A stretch of 64,000 nucleotides of DNA, taken from Pirellula sp. Lineage in GTDB: Bacteria; Planctomycetota; Planctomycetia; Pirellulales; Pirellulaceae. Position 1 is the stretch's first letter; every line of letters starts with the position of its first letter. Shown here piece by piece: positions 8,567 through 16,725 of the stretch. The notes under the pieces were generated by a model that was not told where the DNA came from, did no database searches, and worked only from the letters and a program-made list of their open reading frames with translations. Location of the stretch: contig JAJTID010000025.1 in the NCBI GenBank assembly GCA_021300155.1, positions 1 through 64,000 on the forward strand, in the 5' to 3' direction. The position numbers and the translations under genes are program-made.

Positions 8567-9952
8567 TTAGCTTTGCGATTCTTCTCCATTTTGATTGGTT
8601 GCATCAGGCGAAGAATTAGGACCGTCGGGATTCGAAGCTCCATCTGGCCCATCGCCTTTCGGCAATTCCGACGCAACAACCTCCTTAGCCGGGGCAGGAG
8701 GCTGAGATTTTGCAGCCGTCTGGCTTCGCTCTCTAGCCTCCAGCTCTTCGGTGGCTCGACGCTCTTTGTCAGCCTTTTCCTTGATTTTTCGCTCTTCTTC
8801 TTCCACTTCGAGCTCAGCAGCCTTATCGTCCGCCTGTTGGACAATTGCGTCCACCTCTTCCTCGGACAAATTGCCCATTTCCATCAATGCGTCGGGCTCG
8901 ATAACGGACAGATCGTCGTAGGACAAGTAGCCTTGCTCGACGAGCTGTTGAGCAATCCCCTCCGTCATTCCCTCAATCTGCATAAACATCTCCATAGCTC
9001 GCTCGATTTGCTTTTCGAGTTCCGAAGCGGTCATGATTTCAATGTCCCAGCTACATAGCTTGCTAGCCAAACGGACATTCTGACCGAACCGACCGATCGC
9101 CTGCGACAAATGCTCATCACTCACGAGAGCAATTGCTCTACCGATCATATCGCACAGCAGAACCTGCTCGACTTCGGCTGGCTGCAGCGCGTTTGGAATC
9201 AAGACCATCGGGTCATCGCTCCACCGCACAATGTCGATCCGCTCACCAGCCAATTCGCTAGTGACATTTTTGATCCGATTTCCTCGCATTCCAACGCAAG
9301 CGCCGACGCAATCAATACGCTGATCCGAACTGCTCACTGCCACTTTGCTGCGATAGCCGGGCTCGCGACTGATGGCATTGATCCGAATGACGCCATCCGA
9401 TATTTCCGGAATCTCCTGTTCGAAAAGCCGCTGCACGAAGCTTGGGTGGGATCGCGACAGAATGATCTTGACTCGATTGCCCGCTGCCTTTACCTCATAA
9501 ATCACAGCTCGCACCCTTGAGCCATTGTGATACGATTCGCCAGGTATCTGCTCGCTACGAGGCAAGATCGCCTCGACGTTGCCCAATTGAACGATAGTGA
9601 GCCCTCGCTCCGTTCGCTGCACAATACCAGTAACTAACTGGCCGACCTGAGTATAAAACTCATCCAACCGAGCATCCCGCTCCGCCTCCTTGAGCTTTTG
9701 AATGATGACTTGCTTTGCCGTCTGTGCACCGATTCGCCCAATCTCATCTTGGCTCAGCGCTTTGCCATTGACGGTCGCGCTTATTTGACCACCTTCAGGG
9801 GCAATTTTCACCAACACGTCCGCCTCCTCGCCAAATTGTCGCTTGGCAGCGGTGACGAGGGCAGATTCGATCGCAGAAATAACGAGATCAGGACTGATCT
9901 GCTTTTCTCGATGCAACGAATCTACTATTCGAAGCAGTTCTTGAGGATTCAT
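8567..9952 (-). CDS. nusA: Transcription elongation/termination factor NusA
   Basis: NusA binds RNA polymerase and nascent RNA and modulates pausing, termination and antitermination. The 461-residue protein has the N-terminal NusA domain (ELLRIVDSLHREKQIS...), an S1 domain with LVTGIVQRTERG, two KH domains including VGMRGNRIKNV and IGRFGQNVRLA, and a single helical C-terminal repeat around residues 315-365. After that comes a charged Glu/Lys coiled stretch and a Pro/Gly/Asp tail in place of a second acidic repeat. No rimP-like gene precedes it, unlike the rimP-nusA-infB order of many bacteria. The start ATG at 9952 has no obvious Shine-Dalgarno; a hairpin lies in its leader. Confidence 0.97.
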   Translation of the reverse strand: MNPQELLRIVDSLHREKQISPDLVISAIESALVTAAKRQFGEEADVLVKIAPEGGQISATVNGKALSQDEIGRIGAQTAKQVIIQKLKEAERDARLDEFYTQVGQLVTGIVQRTERGLTIVQLGNVEAILPRSEQIPGESYHNGSRVRAVIYEVKAAGNRVKIILSRSHPSFVQRLFEQEIPEISDGVIRINAISREPGYRSKVAVSSSDQRIDCVGACVGMRGNRIKNVTSELAGERIDIVRWSDDPMVLIPNALQPAEVEQVLLCDMIGRAIALVSDEHLSQAIGRFGQNVRLASKLCSWDIEIMTASELEKQIERAMEMFMQIEGMTEGIAQQLVEQGYLSYDDLSVIEPDALMEMGNLSEEEVDAIVQQADDKAAELEVEEEERKIKEKADKERRATEELEARERSQTAAKSQPPAPAKEVVASELPKGDGPDGASNPDGPNSSPDATNQNGEESQS

Positions 9953-10319
9953 TCGGGTGCCAGCAGTGTGTATAGGTCTTTTTCGGGGGTGGCGGTGAAC
10001 TCAGAACCCCCGTTTTCACTACCGACCCAGTAAGCGCAAGAATCTGGAGAAGCTATCGACATCGCCCCAAAATGTCAACCCTACGACATCGCTCAACGAC
10101 CTTGAAACCAAGACCTCTTGCGAGGCGAAAATGGGGAGACTGGAGCAACTTTGCGCTGCAAAACCGTCCCAAGACGCATGAAACCCCTCCGATCCGGTCA
10201 AAATTTTCCCACAAATGCCAATCAGGAAAAATGGTGTTCGACAAATAAAGCGGGTCAGTTACTATTCGTTTTGGTCAGGCGGTTACCCAAAAAAAGTCTC
10301 TAACACCCCTCATTGCACA
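9953..10319. other. 367-bp divergent intergenic region between nusA and a small gene
   Basis: This gap must hold the promoters for the nusA operon (minus strand) and probably for the small gene at 10320 (plus strand). I see a GC-rich hairpin close to nusA, annotated separately, and no open frame with convincing protein character. Consensus -35/-10 boxes cannot be assigned with confidence. Confidence 0.5.
9984..10012 (-). promoter_or_regulatory. Leader hairpin upstream of nusA
   Basis: CGGGGGT (9984-9990) and ACCCCCG (10006-10012) form a perfect 7-bp GC stem with a 15-base loop. It ends 31 bases before the nusA ATG, on the transcribed leader side. nusA operons in other bacteria are autoregulated through leader termination; a similar role here is only a possibility. 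Confidence 0.4.
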
Positions 10320-10646
10320 ATGCCGCTTTACGAAATCGAGACCGACGCTCACATTTTCATCACATGGGCGGACAACGAACCTACCGCTACCGAAGCGCTC
10401 GCCGACGCGTATCCAACAGATACGATCCTTCGATTGACGAGACGACCTCGCAATTCTTGGGTGATCTCCAAATCAGCACTTGGTTCCGTCGGAACTCCGA
10501 TCGACATGTGCTCCATAGCTCGAGATTGCTTGGCGAAATCTTCCGGTGACAAGCTCCATGCGATCCGTCTCTACATGGCTGAAACTGGATCTGACCTAGA
10601 AAAAGCTCGCAGAATCATCGAGTCGAACATGGTAATGGGCTGGTAG
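10320..10646 (+). CDS. Small conserved hypothetical protein with an L7/L12 C-terminal-like helix pair
   Basis: The 108-residue protein begins at the ATG at 10320; the frame is open further upstream, but the upstream residues look noncoding. The first 55 residues are a mixed alpha/beta stretch rich in acidic residues and Thr. The last 25 residues, around HAIRLYMAETGSDLEKARRIIE, resemble the ribosomal L7/L12 C-terminal helix pattern of the type 'IKLVRE.TGL.LKEAK.LVE'. That suggests a small protein-protein interaction module, but I do not recognise the family. It lies divergently to nusA and 82 bp before hemL. No signal peptide or membrane segment is present, so it is probably cytoplasmic. Confidence 0.65.
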   Translation: MPLYEIETDAHIFITWADNEPTATEALADAYPTDTILRLTRRPRNSWVISKSALGSVGTPIDMCSIARDCLAKSSGDKLHAIRLYMAETGSDLEKARRIIESNMVMGW

Positions 10647-10728
10647 GCTACAATCCGGCCGTCGGCCCGAGTCCAAAGCCGGACTGCGAACAGAAACTCA
10701 AAGACAGTATCCTAAGACGATATCCATA

Positions 10729-12021
10729 GTGAATAGAGAACATAGTATTCGGGCATTTCAACGAGCCCGTCAACTGATTCCTGGCGGCGTAAACTCTCCC
10801 GCCAGGGCCTTTGGTGCAGTGGGTGGCTCCCCGCTCTTCATTGAGCGCGCAGAAGCACAATATCTTTTCGACATCGATGGCAATCGTTACATCGATTACA
10901 TCGGCTCCTGGGGACCTATGATCCTCGGCCATGCTCACCCCCAAGTGGTCGATGCGATCTGCCGAACCGCTTCGCGAGGAACGTCGTTCGGAGCACCAAC
11001 CGAAATGGAGTCTCACCTCGCTGAACTCATCATCGCTGCTGTCCCAAGCATGGAGCGTGTGCGACTCGTGAGCAGCGGCACCGAAGCTACCATGAGCGCC
11101 ATTCGTGTCGCCCGTGGTGTCACTGGAAGAGACAAAGTCATCAAATTCTCTGGCTGCTACCATGGACACGTCGACTCACTGCTTGTCGCGGCCGGCTCAG
11201 CAGCTGCAACCCTCGGCGTCCCAGATTCGCCTGGAGTTACATTAGGTACATCTCAAGATACGATCGTCTTGAACTACAACGATTGCGATGCGATCCGTCA
11301 TGTCTTCGACGAACAACCAAATGCGATTGCGGCTGTAATCTTGGAACCTGTCGTCGGAAACATGGGCACGGTCCTGCCAACGCAACCGTTCCTGCGAACA
11401 CTTCGAGAGCTGACGCACAAACACAACAGCGTTCTGATCTTCGACGAAGTCATGACCGGATTCCGAGTCGCCTATGGAGGAGCACAAGCTGTCTGGGGCA
11501 TCGAACCCGACATGACAACGCTCGGAAAAATTGTGGGCGGCGGTATGCCTCTCGCTGCTTATGGTGGTCGCGCTTCGATCATGGATAACGTCATGCCAGC
11601 GGGCAAGGTGTATCAAGCCGGCACACTTTCAGGGAACCCACTCGCGACCGCTGCAGGCGCGAAAACACTCGAATTACTACGCGACGATCCACCCTACGAT
11701 TACCTGGAAACGATCTCGGCTCAACTTGCAAACGGACTTAGCCAAGCCGCTGCCGATGCAGGGATTCGCACCCAACTCCAAAGAGTGGGCAGCATGATGA
11801 CCCTTTTTTTCAACGACAATCCCGTGTCGGACTGGCCTTCTGCAGACCGATCCGATCGCAAACGATTCGCAGCATACTTTTGGAGCCTCATGGACAAAAA
11901 TATCTACATGCCATGCAGTCAATTCGAAGCGTTGTTTGTGAGTGCTAAACACACCCCGGAAGATATCCGCCATACCATCGATGCCGCGCGATCGCATTTC
12001 TCTTCCATGCCCAACCATTAG
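10729..12021 (+). CDS. hemL: Glutamate-1-semialdehyde 2,1-aminomutase
   Basis: HemL converts glutamate-1-semialdehyde to 5-aminolevulinate, the C5 entry to tetrapyrrole synthesis, using pyridoxal or pyridoxamine phosphate. The 430-residue length fits the family. Signatures include LIPGGVNSPARAF at the N-terminus, GSWGPMILGHAHP, the cofactor-binding SSGTEATMSAIR, CYHGHVDSLL, FDEVMTGFR with the ring-nitrogen Asp, and TLGKIVGGG, where Lys267 is the expected Schiff-base residue. The start is a GTG at 10729; no strong Shine-Dalgarno is visible. The only close upstream neighbour is the small gene ending at 10646; a convergent Nudix gene follows. Confidence 0.97.
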   Translation: MNREHSIRAFQRARQLIPGGVNSPARAFGAVGGSPLFIERAEAQYLFDIDGNRYIDYIGSWGPMILGHAHPQVVDAICRTASRGTSFGAPTEMESHLAELIIAAVPSMERVRLVSSGTEATMSAIRVARGVTGRDKVIKFSGCYHGHVDSLLVAAGSAAATLGVPDSPGVTLGTSQDTIVLNYNDCDAIRHVFDEQPNAIAAVILEPVVGNMGTVLPTQPFLRTLRELTHKHNSVLIFDEVMTGFRVAYGGAQAVWGIEPDMTTLGKIVGGGMPLAAYGGRASIMDNVMPAGKVYQAGTLSGNPLATAAGAKTLELLRDDPPYDYLETISAQLANGLSQAAADAGIRTQLQRVGSMMTLFFNDNPVSDWPSADRSDRKRFAAYFWSLMDKNIYMPCSQFEALFVSAKHTPEDIRHTIDAARSHFSSMPNH

Positions 12022-12066
12022 CGCAGACCCAACTAACATCGCTTCGTGGCCAACAGCAAATGCAGA

Positions 12067-12669
12067 CTACGAATACAGATGCTTGATGCAAAGTTGCGAC
12101 CAAGTTTCGTAACGGTCTATTTCGGACTGTATCGTGTCAATTTGCCGAAAGCCAGCAAACTCCAGCTCCAATTCGGCTGAGCTAACTTTGCATGAAGATA
12201 GCTGCATGATGTGCACTATTCCCAGATGCACTCGTCCAACCTCGGAAGTATCGTCGTAAATCAAGCCAACGATCCGTTGCTGGCCGCCACATTCGATCGT
12301 GACCTCCTCGGCCAATTCACGCAACATACCAGTGGTGTACCAATCGTCGCCTGACGTGTCTTCGACCGATATATGCCCTCCAATACCAATCGACCTCAAT
12401 GCATGGAGCCTTTTCTCTCCCTGGCCCTTTCCTCGAGTGTATTGAAACAGCTGGGTATGATTCTCGTCGCTACACTCCAAGATGACATATGGGATCAACT
12501 GCTTGAAGGACGGGTCGTCCTCTACAATGCTCCGCGGACGAAAGGACTGGTTCGATCGATCCAGAATGGCAGGCAGGTACCGCTCCACATTCTGCTGAAA
12601 GCCAGAAAATGCCCCTAACTCATCCAGGAGTCGAGCCGGGACCACGAGAACTTCTTCGTCTTTTGGCAT
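12067..12669 (-). CDS. Nudix-domain hydrolase-like protein
   Basis: The 200-residue protein has a central Nudix motif: GIGGHISVED near residues 95-104 and RELAEEV at 117-123, which supplies the metal-binding Glu residues. About six extra residues (DTSGDD) sit inside the usual Nudix spacing, so the helix-loop is stretched. The N-terminal MPKDEEVLVVPARLLDELGAF matches the beginning of a conserved bacterial Nudix subfamily, so I use the ATG at 12669 and not the frame start at 12786. Nudix proteins hydrolyse nucleoside diphosphates linked to other groups; the substrate here is unknown. It is convergent with hemL and divergent from the secreted protein at 12846. Confidence 0.8.
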   Translation of the reverse strand: MPKDEEVLVVPARLLDELGAFSGFQQNVERYLPAILDRSNQSFRPRSIVEDDPSFKQLIPYVILECSDENHTQLFQYTRGKGQGEKRLHALRSIGIGGHISVEDTSGDDWYTTGMLRELAEEVTIECGGQQRIVGLIYDDTSEVGRVHLGIVHIMQLSSCKVSSAELELEFAGFRQIDTIQSEIDRYETWSQLCIKHLYS

Positions 12670-12845
12670 ATCGAAGTAACTTTGAAAGAATTCTTTTGGC
12701 AGACTAACCCAGCGAGAAGGGAAAAGAACCGGCCTCCACGGAAAAAGCCGGGTTCCCAACACCCTGCGGTTTGCGATACGATACACGCTTTGCTACAGAC
12801 TGACTATTCGCCTTTTCAGACATTTTGCAACCAAGGGGGACATCG

Positions 12846-14780
12846 GTGACAAGCTCATTTTCCAGAGTTGACCGATCGCGCGGAACGCGTCGAGCTATCA
12901 TGATTTGCCTCATGGCTGCCAACTCCACATTGGGCTTCCCATGGACTGGCTCCCTGTGGACATCCCATGAATGTTTTGCTGGCGACTCCGTTCCCGCCGC
13001 GAACGTTTTTCCCGATACCACCCAAGCCATGGTGTCGTTCCCGAATGTTCCAGAATTTATCGCACTGTGGAACAAAACCCAATTGGGCAAGCTTGCGAAA
13101 GACGCAAAGCTAGAGGCCTTTTGGAAAACGCAACAAGAAGAGATTCAATCGAAGTTTAGCGAAGCCGGCTGGCAACTTAACTTGAAAGTAGAAGATCTCG
13201 AAGAACTGGCTGCAGGCCAAACATCGCTCGGTTGGATCGCTCGCGAGGGTGCCAAACCTTATTCGATCGCTATGGCTGTAGAAATCGGCGACCGAAAAGA
13301 GAAAGCGGAAAAGTTCCTGGAGCGATTAGCCTCCCAGCTGTCTGAAAGAAAAGCCACATCGAAAACGTGGACCACCGAAGGGATCAGCGTAACTCAATAC
13401 ACAGCCCCATCCCTGGCCAATGAAACCAAGATGCTGGAATCACACTACGCAATTAGCAATGGCGTTTTGATCGCGACCGACGACGCAACCACGATGACGG
13501 AAATGATCCGTGCACAGTCAGGTGATCGTAAAGACTCATTAGCAAACCTCGACTTGTACAAAAACGTGCAAACAAAGATCGCAAATGCTGACGAGAAATA
13601 CGAGCTTGAGTATTTCGTCCGCCCAATCGGTATCGCGAAGTTGATGCGAGCAATTGGAGGCACAACTCCAAAGAATCCAGACTTGCTTAAGATCTTGGAA
13701 GCACAAGGATTCGACGCGATTCAGTGTGTCGCGGGAAACCTCCAACTCGCAGAGGAGGGATTCGATGTCTTTCACAATGGATTCGTGAAAATAGCCAAGT
13801 CGAACAAACCGGCCGTTGGCATTCTCGATTTTCCAAACGTGGAAAAACTAATTCCCCCATCATGGCTCAGCAAAGAGAGCGCGTCGGTCGCTGGGGTTTC
13901 CTGGAACCTGAAAGACGCCTTCGCCAACTTCGAACCATTGGTGGATGCATACGTCGGTAACGGGACCTTCCAAGGTGTCATGGAGGGAATACGCGACGAT
14001 GTTCAAGGGCCGCAAATCGACATTCAAAAAGAAGTGCTCCCTTTCCTTTCATCGGAGCTCTTTATTGTCACCGAAATTCAGAAACCTGTTACCACCGAAA
14101 GCAAACGCTCCTTGGTGCTACTCAAACTAAATGATCCAGACAAGAAACTGCTCAAAGTAATCGATCGCTACGGCAAGAATGAACCGAATGCTACACCACT
14201 CGACTTTGAAGGCTACCGTATCTGGAATTTCAAGAATGAGGAAGAAGCAGAAGTAACTCTCGAATTCGATACATCGAAGAAATCTAACAAGAAGGAAGAG
14301 GAAGAAGAGGAAATGAACGACCAGCCTCTTCTCGAACATTGGGCTATCACCATTATGGATGGCTACTTTGTCTTTGGATCCGATGTCGATTTGATCAAAG
14401 ATGCTATCAAACGACTCAAATCGGAGGAATCTCTGCTTATGAAAGAGCCTGACGTCGAACGCGTCATGGCAATTCTCGATACTGTCGCTGGAAGCGATCA
14501 ATTGAGTGTCAGACAATTCAATCGGTCCGATCGCTCCTTCGAAATGCAATACGATCTTTTTCGTGAAGGAAAGCTCAACGCATCGAAGAGTGTGCTAGCT
14601 GCCATCGCAGATCGCATCCTCGACCCAAAGAATAAAAATAAAGACCAAGCCCAAAAACTTAACGGAAATCAACTTCCTACCTTTGACGAGATCCGTAACT
14701 ATTTCCAACCGTCTGGAGGCATTATGCACACCGAAGAAGAAGGTTGGTCTATTCAGAGTTTCGTGCTAGACAAAAAGTAA
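12846..14780 (+). CDS. Secreted planctomycete hypothetical protein (DUF3352-like)
   Basis: The 644-residue protein starts best at the GTG at 12846, five bases after a strong AAGGGGGA; a TTG at 12825 also opens the frame. An Arg-rich N-terminus and a hydrophobic stretch ending near FAGDSVPAAN indicate export. The rest alternates beta strands and helices with repeated patterns such as 'PNVPEF', 'GISVTQY' and 'YAISNGVLIATD', resembling DUF3352-type planctomycete proteins that appear to have duplicated halves. A run of consecutive Glu residues lies around residue 485 in a Lys/Glu linker. No catalytic motif is visible. Only four bases separate its stop from the end of the convergent WYL-like gene. 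Confidence 0.75.
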   Translation: MTSSFSRVDRSRGTRRAIMICLMAANSTLGFPWTGSLWTSHECFAGDSVPAANVFPDTTQAMVSFPNVPEFIALWNKTQLGKLAKDAKLEAFWKTQQEEIQSKFSEAGWQLNLKVEDLEELAAGQTSLGWIAREGAKPYSIAMAVEIGDRKEKAEKFLERLASQLSERKATSKTWTTEGISVTQYTAPSLANETKMLESHYAISNGVLIATDDATTMTEMIRAQSGDRKDSLANLDLYKNVQTKIANADEKYELEYFVRPIGIAKLMRAIGGTTPKNPDLLKILEAQGFDAIQCVAGNLQLAEEGFDVFHNGFVKIAKSNKPAVGILDFPNVEKLIPPSWLSKESASVAGVSWNLKDAFANFEPLVDAYVGNGTFQGVMEGIRDDVQGPQIDIQKEVLPFLSSELFIVTEIQKPVTTESKRSLVLLKLNDPDKKLLKVIDRYGKNEPNATPLDFEGYRIWNFKNEEEAEVTLEFDTSKKSNKKEEEEEEMNDQPLLEHWAITIMDGYFVFGSDVDLIKDAIKRLKSEESLLMKEPDVERVMAILDTVAGSDQLSVRQFNRSDRSFEMQYDLFREGKLNASKSVLAAIADRILDPKNKNKDQAQKLNGNQLPTFDEIRNYFQPSGGIMHTEEEGWSIQSFVLDKK

Positions 14781-14784
14781 AGTA

Positions 14785-15150
14785 CTAACCAGCACAAACC
14801 AAAAGCTCGACTGGCATTACATAGTTGTTCGCCAAATCCACGCGAATATTACTGCAACGGTCCAAGTAGAACTGGCGTGGCTCCTCTCGGGATAAGCAAA
14901 GCGCTAGAAAACGATTCTCGGACGCGAAGCGAATCGGGCTGACTACTCTCCTCGTAACGAAACCGTCTTTGCCTCGGTAATCGAATACCAATACCAAATC
15001 GTCGGATTGTTGCATCACTCGACGAATCAGCAGAGCATTACGCGATCCTGTCATCACTGGCGCCTTGGCCTGTATCACTGGCGCCTTGGCCTGTCCAGCA
15101 AGGCTAGGCAATCTCGAGTCCGTTGTTTGCATTGCAAGTGTCGTGCTCAT
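14785..15150 (-). CDS. Small WYL-domain-like protein
   Basis: The 121-residue protein has a variable first third and a C-terminal two thirds resembling a lone WYL core: LVLVFDYRGKDG, RRVVSPIRF, RFLALCLSREEPRQFYLDR and IRVDLAN. In WYL proteins this fold senses ligands or nucleic acid and normally carries an N-terminal helix-turn-helix, which is missing here. Residues QAKAPVI are exactly duplicated by a 21-bp tandem repeat (15053-15094). An AGGATGAAGCC precedes the ATG at 15150. A regulatory role is only an inference from the fold. Confidence 0.65.
   Translation of the reverse strand: MSTTLAMQTTDSRLPSLAGQAKAPVIQAKAPVMTGSRNALLIRRVMQQSDDLVLVFDYRGKDGFVTRRVVSPIRFASENRFLALCLSREEPRQFYLDRCSNIRVDLANNYVMPVELLVCAG
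15053..15094. repeat. 21-bp perfect tandem duplication inside the WYL-like gene
   Basis: The sequence starting ATCACTGGCGCC occurs twice back to back (15053-15073 and 15074-15094). It keeps the reading frame and duplicates seven residues in the poorly conserved N-terminal part, which looks like a recent replication-slippage event. Confidence 0.9.
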
Positions 15151-15549
15151 GGCTTCATCCTGTAGCTTATAATGGTTGTCTCCAAGTCCTAATCGTCTAG
15201 AGCATCAATATCAACATTCCATGGACACGTTAGGTCACTCCTGAGAAGTCCCAACGAAATTAGTAGCCGGCTCGCTCCGTCGATCGACAAATACGGTCCA
15301 GCGTTGGATAAATTCGACAAAAGTTTCGCTTTGCCGAGTAGCTTGGGACCACAGTCCCGAGCGGATGGATTTTCCAAGTAGTTCAAAGAGCCATTACCGG
15401 GCGGGATAACCACGCCTACTACTTTAACGTCTGTCCGCCTCGACATAGGAAAACTCCCGCGATTCCATCTAGAGCCAGATCACACAAGTTGCTAGAGTCC
15501 GATTTGTCGAACGTACGAAACCGATCCATCGCCACCAAGGAATGAAACC
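15151..15549. other. 399-bp intergenic region with a REP-like hairpin
   Basis: The stretch lies between two divergent genes and contains the repeat unit at 15315-15362. The AAGGAA Shine-Dalgarno of the gene at 15550 is at its right end. An 85-codon minus-strand frame (15189-15446) runs through the repeat and has no convincing protein character, so I do not call it. Confidence 0.5.
15315..15362. repeat. Single REP-like unit related to the 1081-1200 element
   Basis: CGACAAAAGT (15315-15324) is followed 24 bases on by the hairpin AGCTTGGGAC, loop CACA, GTCCCGAGC (15340-15362). The element at 1081 has the same two blocks with nearly the same spacing (23 bases). Here the second hairpin and the right terminal repeat are missing, so it looks like a half copy. 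Confidence 0.7.
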
Positions 15550-15837
15550 ATGGCTAACAATCTCGGACTATTTCAATGGATTCGCAATGGAGTTCGCCAA
15601 TCCGTACTCCAAGGCGTTAGCGATGCCTTGGAAACGATCGGAACTCCGGAAGACTCCGGAAAGCTGCATCCCGCTTTGCTGTCATTCAGTAATTCGCCCA
15701 TCGGCGCACCTGGTATCGGTCAAACCGTCGAAGCCGACGGATCTAGCGTTGCGCGTGGCAATTCAGGCACACCGAATTCTCGCAAACGTCTTGGTCGATC
15801 GCTCAAGGATATTGAGCAAACGAAACCATCCACCTAG
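15550..15837 (+). CDS. Small planctomycete conserved hypothetical protein
   Basis: The 95-residue protein begins MANNLGLFQWIRNGVRQSV after a good AAGGAA, with an amphipathic N-terminal helix and a Ser/Gly/Pro-rich, probably disordered C-terminal half. It has no signal peptide and no transmembrane segment. The N-terminus seems familiar from small Pirellula-type proteins, but I know no function for it. The lipoprotein gene follows after 11 bp, so the two are probably co-transcribed. Confidence 0.65.
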   Translation: MANNLGLFQWIRNGVRQSVLQGVSDALETIGTPEDSGKLHPALLSFSNSPIGAPGIGQTVEADGSSVARGNSGTPNSRKRLGRSLKDIEQTKPST

Positions 15838-15848
15838 GATCGGCTTCT

Positions 15849-16517
15849 ATGCAGATCAAGTTCGTAGTACATCTCGGTTTAGTTGCTTTCATTTTGGGTT
15901 GCGAAACGCTGAATCGATCAACCCTATCCGTGCCATCGATTCCTCTCAACAAACAAACCCTACTTTCCAATCCCGTGTCCGTGAACTCGCCAGACTCCGA
16001 GTTTCTATGGAACCAAATCGTTGACACGGTAGACGATTACTTTTCTATCAAAATCGAGCAACGCCCGGTCCGAGACTCGACCCAGTGGATCGAAGGCACC
16101 ATGGAGACTCACCCCCAGATCGGTGCCACCTATCTAGAGCCATGGAGAAAAGATGCCCTCGAAGGATACCAGCGACTCCAAAGTACTTTTCAGACCATTC
16201 GCCGTACCGCCAAAATACGTGTCATTCCGGTCAATGAAGGTTTCAGTGTTGCCGTCGAAGTCATCAAAGAAATCGAAGACGTGGATCGTTCATTGCTCTC
16301 CGCCGAAGGTTCAGCCTCGATCCGGCACGATGGAACGCTCTCTCGAACGGACAACAGATTACTAAGTGCGCCTCTGACACTCGGCTGGATTCGACTCGAA
16401 AACGATACCGACCTTGAGCAGCGAATCCTCCGAGAGATCGTCGGACGCGTTACCAACATTCGACCACCCAGAACCCGGGCTGTTGAATATACCAGTTGGT
16501 TTCTGAAGGGATTGTAG
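15849..16517 (+). CDS. Predicted lipoprotein, function unknown
   Basis: The 222-residue protein has a lipoprotein signal: hydrophobic residues 4-16, then ILGC with the lipid-accepting Cys at position 18. The mature part has alternating strands and helices, with FQTIRRTAKIRVIPV and FSVAVEVIKEIEDVD as amphipathic beta stretches, and no recognisable catalytic motif. It is preceded by the small gene at 15550 with an 11-bp gap. An outer-membrane or periplasmic structural role is possible but not shown. Confidence 0.7.
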   Translation: MQIKFVVHLGLVAFILGCETLNRSTLSVPSIPLNKQTLLSNPVSVNSPDSEFLWNQIVDTVDDYFSIKIEQRPVRDSTQWIEGTMETHPQIGATYLEPWRKDALEGYQRLQSTFQTIRRTAKIRVIPVNEGFSVAVEVIKEIEDVDRSLLSAEGSASIRHDGTLSRTDNRLLSAPLTLGWIRLENDTDLEQRILREIVGRVTNIRPPRTRAVEYTSWFLKGL

Positions 16518-16540
16518 TCGTTGATCCCTCGCGGATAAGG

Positions 16541-16688
16541 AGGCCGTCTCACTTTCTTTTTCAAATTGCTTGCAATTTCAACGGGAGTGCGAGGCTCCTG
16601 CCGAGCTTGATGCGTAAATGCCTCGGTAGGAGCCTTGCCCTCCCAATTTCCCCCAAGCGTTTTGTTGGGTTGAAAAGTGAGACGGCCT
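16541..16688. repeat. 148-bp palindromic element with perfect 15-bp terminal inverted repeats (MITE-like)
   Basis: AGGCCGTCTCACTTT (16541-16555) and AAAGTGAGACGGCCT (16674-16688) are perfect inverted copies. Inside them a second imperfect pair, GGGAG..AGGCTCCTGCCGAG near 16583-16604 and CTCGGTAGGAGCCTTGCCCTCCC near 16622-16644, extends the palindrome, so the whole region can form one long stem. No coding frame is present. It lies between two convergent genes. The layout suggests a nonautonomous mobile repeat, though a terminator function is also possible. Confidence 0.7.
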
Positions 16689-16725
16689 CTAAGGATCGAC
16701 CGGGCGATCTACGACATCTACTTAG

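Noticed and set aside
15189-15446. An 85-codon minus-strand reading frame
   Set aside because: It runs through the REP-like repeat, has no signal or family motif and lacks a good ribosome binding site.
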